Part shown: positions 5,722 through 9,125 of the stretch, piece by piece
Position numbering within the stretch: position 1 is the stretch's first letter
Layout of the letters: every line of letters begins with the position of its first letter
Source: Bacteroidota bacterium
Lineage (GTDB): Bacteria > Bacteroidota > Bacteroidia > Flavobacteriales > Flavobacteriaceae
DNA: 9,125 bases
Assembly: GCA_021793135.1 (NCBI GenBank)
Contig: JAJYTI010000083.1
Location: forward strand, 1 to 9,125
Direction: 5' to 3'
Notes under the pieces: generated by a model
What the model was told of the DNA's origin: nothing
What the model saw: the letters and a program-made list of their open reading frames with translations, nothing else
The model's database searches: none
Made by a program: the position numbers and the translations under genes

Positions 5722-5729
5722 CAAACTTA
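5722..5729 (-). promoter_or_regulatory. Putative -7 element of the lipopolysaccharide kinase-like gene
   Basis: On the minus strand TAAGTTTG (5729-5722) matches TAnnTTTG exactly and lies 33 nt before the ATG at 5688, giving a leader of about 25-30 nt. No TTG occurs on this strand in the 17-23 nt window upstream, so only half of the promoter is supported. Confidence 0.45.
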
Positions 5730-5888
5730 CATTATTAATTTTTTATTCTTTCTTGTAGTTCCTGCAAATACAGATAAATTCTTTTTATAAATCAACCTAT
5801 ATCACTCAAATACAATTCAAATATTCATTTCGTAAAAAAGTATATTGAATTTAATTTCACATAATTTGTTTCTAACTTATTTAGGACG

Positions 5889-5915
5889 TTGAATTTTAGA
5901 AAACCTGTACTTTTG
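5889..5915 (+). promoter_or_regulatory. Putative promoter of the tsaC-cca-ctaA operon
   Basis: TTG (5889-5891) is followed after 16 nt by TACTTTTG (5908-5915), an exact TAnnTTTG match; the spacer is one base shorter than the usual 17-23 nt. Transcription would start near 5920, leaving a leader of about 90 nt before the TTG start codon at 6014. Confidence 0.55.
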
Positions 5916-6013
5916 TAATGAAATATAACCCCTCCAAAATCGCTTCTCATTATTGATATGCTAAGTATTTGGCTAATAACATATTTCGTAACAAAAATCA
6001 AAAATAAAGAGAT

Positions 6014-6580
6014 TTGAAAAGCATAGATATCGAAATAGAAAACACCATTGCTGCATTGCAATCTCAGAAAGTAATTCTTTACCCCACCGACACGGTATGG
6101 GGAATAGGCTGTGACGCAAGAAATTCTGTAGCAGTTGAAAGAATATTTCAGATAAAAAAGAGAGACCCACACAAACCTATGTTATGCATTGTAAGTGATA
6201 TAGAGATGCTTAAACAATATGTAGAGGTAACACCAACAATAGAAAGTTATTTAAAAAATGTAGAACGACCCACTACAGTAATATATCCTAATGCACAGGG
6301 ATTAGCATCTAATTTAGTTGCAAAAAACGGGAGTATTGCTATCCGCGTGGTAAATGATTTGTTTTGTACTTCTTTAGTAAAGCAGTTTGGTGCACCAATT
6401 GTTTCTACATCCGCTAACATTAGTAATCACATTACCCCAATGACCTTTGAAGAAATAGAGGAATCTATTTTGGAAGGCGTGGACTATATCGTAAATTTGC
6501 AGACGGAAAAAAAATCTCAATCGCCTTCAAGGCTAATACAAATTACCGAAGATGGTTCAATAATCTGTCTTCGAGAATAA
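6014..6580 (+). CDS. tsaC: Threonylcarbamoyl-AMP synthase (Sua5/YciO/YrdC family)
   Basis: This enzyme makes threonylcarbamoyl-AMP from threonine, bicarbonate and ATP (EC 2.7.7.87). It is the first step of the t6A37 modification of ANN-decoding tRNAs, completed by TsaD, TsaB and TsaE, which are not in this window. The 188 residues cover one YrdC domain and lack the C-terminal Sua5 domain, so this is the short TsaC-type form. Marks are ILYPTDTVWGIGCDA (residues 21-35), KKRDPHKPM (48-56, with K48, R50 and K54 in the substrate pocket), ERPTTVI (84-90), SIAIRV (107-112, R111), PIVSTSANIS (128-137) and SPSRLI (170-175). The start is TTG at 6014. An in-frame stop lies at 6005-6007, and the first ATG is Met56, after the essential motifs. 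AAAGAGA just upstream could serve as a weak ribosome site. It is probably the first gene of an operon with cca. Confidence 0.93.
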   Translation: MKSIDIEIENTIAALQSQKVILYPTDTVWGIGCDARNSVAVERIFQIKKRDPHKPMLCIVSDIEMLKQYVEVTPTIESYLKNVERPTTVIYPNAQGLASNLVAKNGSIAIRVVNDLFCTSLVKQFGAPIVSTSANISNHITPMTFEEIEESILEGVDYIVNLQTEKKSQSPSRLIQITEDGSIICLRE

Positions 6581-6627
6581 ATTACAAATTACTTTAGCTA
6601 AAAGCGTGGTAAATTTTAAAATAAATT

Positions 6628-8058
6628 ATGCAACAAACACCCGTTTATACGCAAGCATTAAGCGATCCTGTATTTAGAATTATTGCCAAAGCTTCGCAAA
6701 ACTTAAATGTCTCTTCCTATGTAATAGGTGGTTACGTTCGTGATTATTTACTAGAACGAAATACTAGTAAAGAAATGGACATAGATGTAGTAGTAATAGG
6801 TAGCGGGATAGAGCTTGCAAAGGAAGTCGCGAAACTACTTCCGGGAAAACCTAAAGTTTCTATTTTTAAAAACTTTGGTACTGCCATGATAAAATCTTCA
6901 GGTTGGGAATTGGAGTTTGTTGGCGCTAGAAAAGAATCCTATCAAAAAGATAGTAGAAAACCAGCTGTAGAAGAAGGTACACTAAAAGACGATCAAAATC
7001 GTCGTGATTTTACAATAAACGCATTAGCATTAAGCTTATCTGAAAAGGATTTTGGAAGTCTGCTAGATCCGTTTAACGGTATAGAAGATTTGAATGCAAA
7101 ACTTATACGCACTCCACTAGATCCAGATATTACTTATAGTGATGATCCGCTTCGTATGTTGCGTGCTATACGATTTGCCACGCAATTAAACTTTAAAATA
7201 GAAAAGGAATCGTTAGAGGCAATCAAAAGAAATAAAAATCGCATTAAAATAATTTCGAAAGAACGGATTGTAACTGAATTAAATAAAATTTTGTTAGCTC
7301 AAAAGCCCTCTATTGGTTTTGCATTACTTTTAAAAGTTGGACTTTTAGATTATATATTACCAGAGTTAACTGCACTACAAGGAGTAGATGAAAAGGATGG
7401 ACAGCGTCATAAAGATAACTTCTGGCATACGTTAGAAGTGGTAGATAATATCGCAGAAACTACAGATAACTTATGGTTACGTTGGGCAGCACTACTCCAC
7501 GATATAGGCAAAGCACCTACAAAGCGTTTTGATAAAGATACTGGATGGACATTTCATAGTCACGAATTTGTAGGATCTAAAATGGTGTACAAGTTATTTA
7601 AACGATTGAGAATGCCATTAAACGACAAAATGAAATTAGTACAAAAACTTGTACTTCTTAGTTCTCGTCCCATAGCTATTTCTAACGATGTGACAGACAG
7701 TGCTGTTCGTAGATTAATTTTCGATGCTGGAGATAGTATAGAAGACCTAATGTTGCTTTGTGAGGCAGATATCACTACAAAAAATCCAAGAAAATTTAGA
7801 ACCTATCATAATAATTTTAAAAGGGTTCGAAAGAAGATTAAAGAAGTAGAAGAACGCGATCACGTTCGAAACTTTCAACCTCCCGTTAGTGGAGAAGAGA
7901 TTATGCATTTTTATGGAATTGGTCCCTCTAGAGAAGTTGGTATTATAAAAGAAGCTATCAAAGAAGCAATTCTAGAAGGTGTAATTCCAAACGAGAAAGA
8001 TGCGGCAATGGAATTTATGCAAACAAAAGGAGCCGAAATAGGACTAACTCCAGCATAA
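6628..8058 (+). CDS. cca: CCA tRNA nucleotidyltransferase with HD domain
   Basis: This is a class II nucleotidyltransferase that adds or repairs the 3'-terminal CCA of tRNAs (EC 2.7.7.72). The 476-residue order is an N-terminal head with YVIGGYVRDYLL (residues 31-42) and the catalytic carboxylates of MDIDVVV (D51, D53). Next come FVGARKESY (97-105), the NTP-selecting RRDFTINALAL (125-135), SDDPLRMLRAIRFATQL (171-187) and the ERIVTEL segment (212-218). From about 263 to 380 there is an HD phosphohydrolase domain with WHTLEVVDNI (H267), LLHDIGK (H291-D292), FHSHEF (H310, H312) and possibly D380. Such HD domains in bacterial CCA enzymes carry phosphatase or phosphodiesterase activity. The remaining 100 residues form the C-terminal tRNA-binding part (RTYHNNFKRVRKKI). 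The ATG at 6628 is 47 nt after tsaC. The ctaA gene follows after 23 nt, so the three genes are probably cotranscribed. Confidence 0.97.
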   Translation: MQQTPVYTQALSDPVFRIIAKASQNLNVSSYVIGGYVRDYLLERNTSKEMDIDVVVIGSGIELAKEVAKLLPGKPKVSIFKNFGTAMIKSSGWELEFVGARKESYQKDSRKPAVEEGTLKDDQNRRDFTINALALSLSEKDFGSLLDPFNGIEDLNAKLIRTPLDPDITYSDDPLRMLRAIRFATQLNFKIEKESLEAIKRNKNRIKIISKERIVTELNKILLAQKPSIGFALLLKVGLLDYILPELTALQGVDEKDGQRHKDNFWHTLEVVDNIAETTDNLWLRWAALLHDIGKAPTKRFDKDTGWTFHSHEFVGSKMVYKLFKRLRMPLNDKMKLVQKLVLLSSRPIAISNDVTDSAVRRLIFDAGDSIEDLMLLCEADITTKNPRKFRTYHNNFKRVRKKIKEVEERDHVRNFQPPVSGEEIMHFYGIGPSREVGIIKEAIKEAILEGVIPNEKDAAMEFMQTKGAEIGLTPA

Positions 8059-8081
8059 TATAATTAATAAACCTAAATATT

Positions 8082-9104
8082 ATGTTTGAAAAATCTGTAC
8101 GTATTACCTTAATCCTTACCTACCTGGTTATTATTGCAGGAGCAGTAGTACGTATGACAGGAAGTGGTATGGGATGCCCAGACTGGCCTAAATGCTTTGG
8201 ATATTATATTCCTCCTACTTCGGAAGAACAAATGATATGGCATCCAAATCAAGATTATCACAAAGGACAAATTATTATTGTAGACGAAGCATTATGGGTA
8301 GCAAAAGATGATTTTACGTCTAATGAGAATATGGAAATGTCTCACTTTGAAAAATACACTAAGCATGATTATGCCGAATTTAATCCCGTCCATACTTGGG
8401 TAGAATACATCAATCGTTTGACAGGTGCTGTTGCGGGTATCGCGGTGTTTATCATGGGTATACTTTCCTTTGCTCATTGGAAAAAACACAAAGGACTCGT
8501 AGCGCTCTCCTGGCTCTCGGTATTTTTAATGGGCTTTCAAGCATGGTTAGGGGCTACCGTAGTCTATTCGGTCTTAGCGCCAGTACGTATCACTATTCAC
8601 ATGGTAATGGCATTAGTTATTGTAGCACTTTTATTGTATATTTTACATAAGCTAACGCTTCATAAACAACATCTAGTACGAAATAAAAAATTAAAGAGTT
8701 TAGTAATTATAGCTGTAATTCTAACGTTAACACAAGTAGTATTAGGTACACAAGTACGTGAATTTATTGACAATCAAGTAAAGCTATTAGGAACAGACAA
8801 TCCAGATTTATGGCTTGCCTCCCCTACTTTTAACTTTTATGCACATAGAAGTTTTTCTATTATAGTATTACTAGTCAATACTTGGATTTGGCTTATAAAC
8901 AAAAGGCAAAACTTAAATATAAAGTGGATAAATTCTATAATAATTCTAATATTACTAGAAGTATTTAGCGGTATGGCTATGTATTATTTAGATTTCCCAT
9001 TTGCTACACAAGCTTCGCATTTAGTTTTTGCTTCTTTATTATTTGGAGCACAATTCTATGTACTTTTGCAACTTACACAAAAGAAAAAATACAAACCAAA
9101 CTAA
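8082..9104 (+). CDS. ctaA: Heme A synthase (CtaA/COX15 family)
   Basis: This integral membrane enzyme oxidises the C8 methyl of heme O to the formyl of heme A (EC 1.17.99.9), needed by cytochrome aa3-type oxidases. The 340 residues contain about eight membrane segments (roughly 9-24, 112-131, 138-158, 168-190, 204-222, 254-272, 281-301 and 310-330). Marks are VVRMTGSGMGCPDWPKCFG (22-40, with cysteines C32 and C38 able to form the outer disulfide), VHTWVEYINRLTG (103-115, H104 heme ligand), TIHMVMAL (171-178, H173), FYAHRSF (252-258, H255) and QASHLVFA (310-317, H313). These give the paired histidines of the two heme sites. The soluble loop between segments 1 and 2 is long (about 87 residues), larger than in the Bacillus protein. 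The gene sits 23 nt behind cca; no terminator is visible in the 21 nt to the window end, so the transcript may continue. Confidence 0.95.
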   Translation: MFEKSVRITLILTYLVIIAGAVVRMTGSGMGCPDWPKCFGYYIPPTSEEQMIWHPNQDYHKGQIIIVDEALWVAKDDFTSNENMEMSHFEKYTKHDYAEFNPVHTWVEYINRLTGAVAGIAVFIMGILSFAHWKKHKGLVALSWLSVFLMGFQAWLGATVVYSVLAPVRITIHMVMALVIVALLLYILHKLTLHKQHLVRNKKLKSLVIIAVILTLTQVVLGTQVREFIDNQVKLLGTDNPDLWLASPTFNFYAHRSFSIIVLLVNTWIWLINKRQNLNIKWINSIIILILLEVFSGMAMYYLDFPFATQASHLVFASLLFGAQFYVLLQLTQKKKYKPN

Positions 9105-9125
9105 CTTAAAACCAACAAGTTATTA

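Larger units (their letters stand above)
5689..6013. other. 325-nt AT-rich divergent intergenic region
   Basis: This stretch separates the minus-strand kinase-like gene from the plus-strand tsaC-like gene and contains no convincing coding sequence. It carries a -7 element for each direction (5722-5729 minus, 5889-5915 plus). It also holds an imperfect AT-rich hairpin in which 5814-5820 pairs with 5845-5851 and 5822-5824 with 5842-5844, with one bulged A and a 17-nt loop. From about 5916 to 6013 it would be the roughly 90-nt 5' leader of the tsaC transcript. I see no recognised riboswitch or tRNA in it. Confidence 0.6.

Noticed and set aside
5825..6172. 115- and 65-codon minus-strand frames over the intergenic region and the tsaC start
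   Set aside because: They overlap the conserved N-terminal coding part of tsaC and their products show no recognisable domain.
7560..8650. Other open frames inside cca and ctaA (7560-7775 minus, 8292-8489 minus, 8396-8650 plus)
   Set aside because: They lie wholly within well-supported genes in other frames and carry no family motif.
1..9125. Mobile elements, CRISPR arrays, tRNA genes or a defence or biosynthetic system
   Set aside because: No transposase or integrase gene, no inverted-repeat ends, no regularly spaced repeats and no tRNA-like cloverleaf were seen; all sizeable genes belong to known core or envelope families.

Overview
The window is low-GC DNA that looks like a chromosomal stretch of a Bacteroidota bacterium, most likely a member of the Flavobacteriaceae. 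Three things suggest this. The uncharacterised DUF5606 gene is, to my knowledge, largely a Bacteroidota family. Several intergenic regions carry the Bacteroidota-type -7 promoter element TAnnTTTG, sometimes with an upstream TTG or TTTG. There are no strong Shine-Dalgarno sequences before most genes. The genus cannot be read from the sequence.

Left block, minus strand (1-1824): a housekeeping operon read right to left. It runs ruvX (Holliday-junction resolvase-like/YqgF), def (peptide deformylase), a DUF5606 gene, a strong hairpin terminator, then the first 72 codons of mazG, which runs off the window edge. ruvX and def are 19 nt apart. The putative ruvX promoter sits so close to its ATG that the transcript would be leaderless or nearly so.

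Centre-left, plus strand (1877-2783): dapD (tetrahydrodipicolinate N-succinyltransferase, lysine/diaminopimelate synthesis) is divergent from ruvX. It has its own -7 element and ends in a 15-bp perfect terminator hairpin.

Centre (2806-5729): a small envelope-polysaccharide block. It holds a family 9 glycosyltransferase (heptosyltransferase-like, TTG start), a family 2 glycosyltransferase of the WaaE/KdtX type, and a convergent lipopolysaccharide-kinase-like protein. The last two genes overlap by 4 bp through their stop codons. Together they probably assemble and phosphorylate the lipopolysaccharide inner core, although the sugar substrates cannot be read from sequence.

Right block, plus strand (5889-9104): a 325-nt AT-rich divergent intergenic region leads into tsaC/sua5-like (threonylcarbamoyl-AMP synthase, TTG start), cca (CCA-adding enzyme with an HD domain) and ctaA (heme A synthase). 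The first two both act on tRNA; ctaA follows cca by 23 nt and serves the cytochrome oxidase branch. The final 21 nt hold no feature I can support.

I see no mobile element, CRISPR array, tRNA, rRNA or phage gene, and no defence system. This is mostly ordinary core genome. The points worth a second look are the DUF5606 gene, the altered motifs in the envelope enzymes, the start-site questions, and the overlapping convergent stops.
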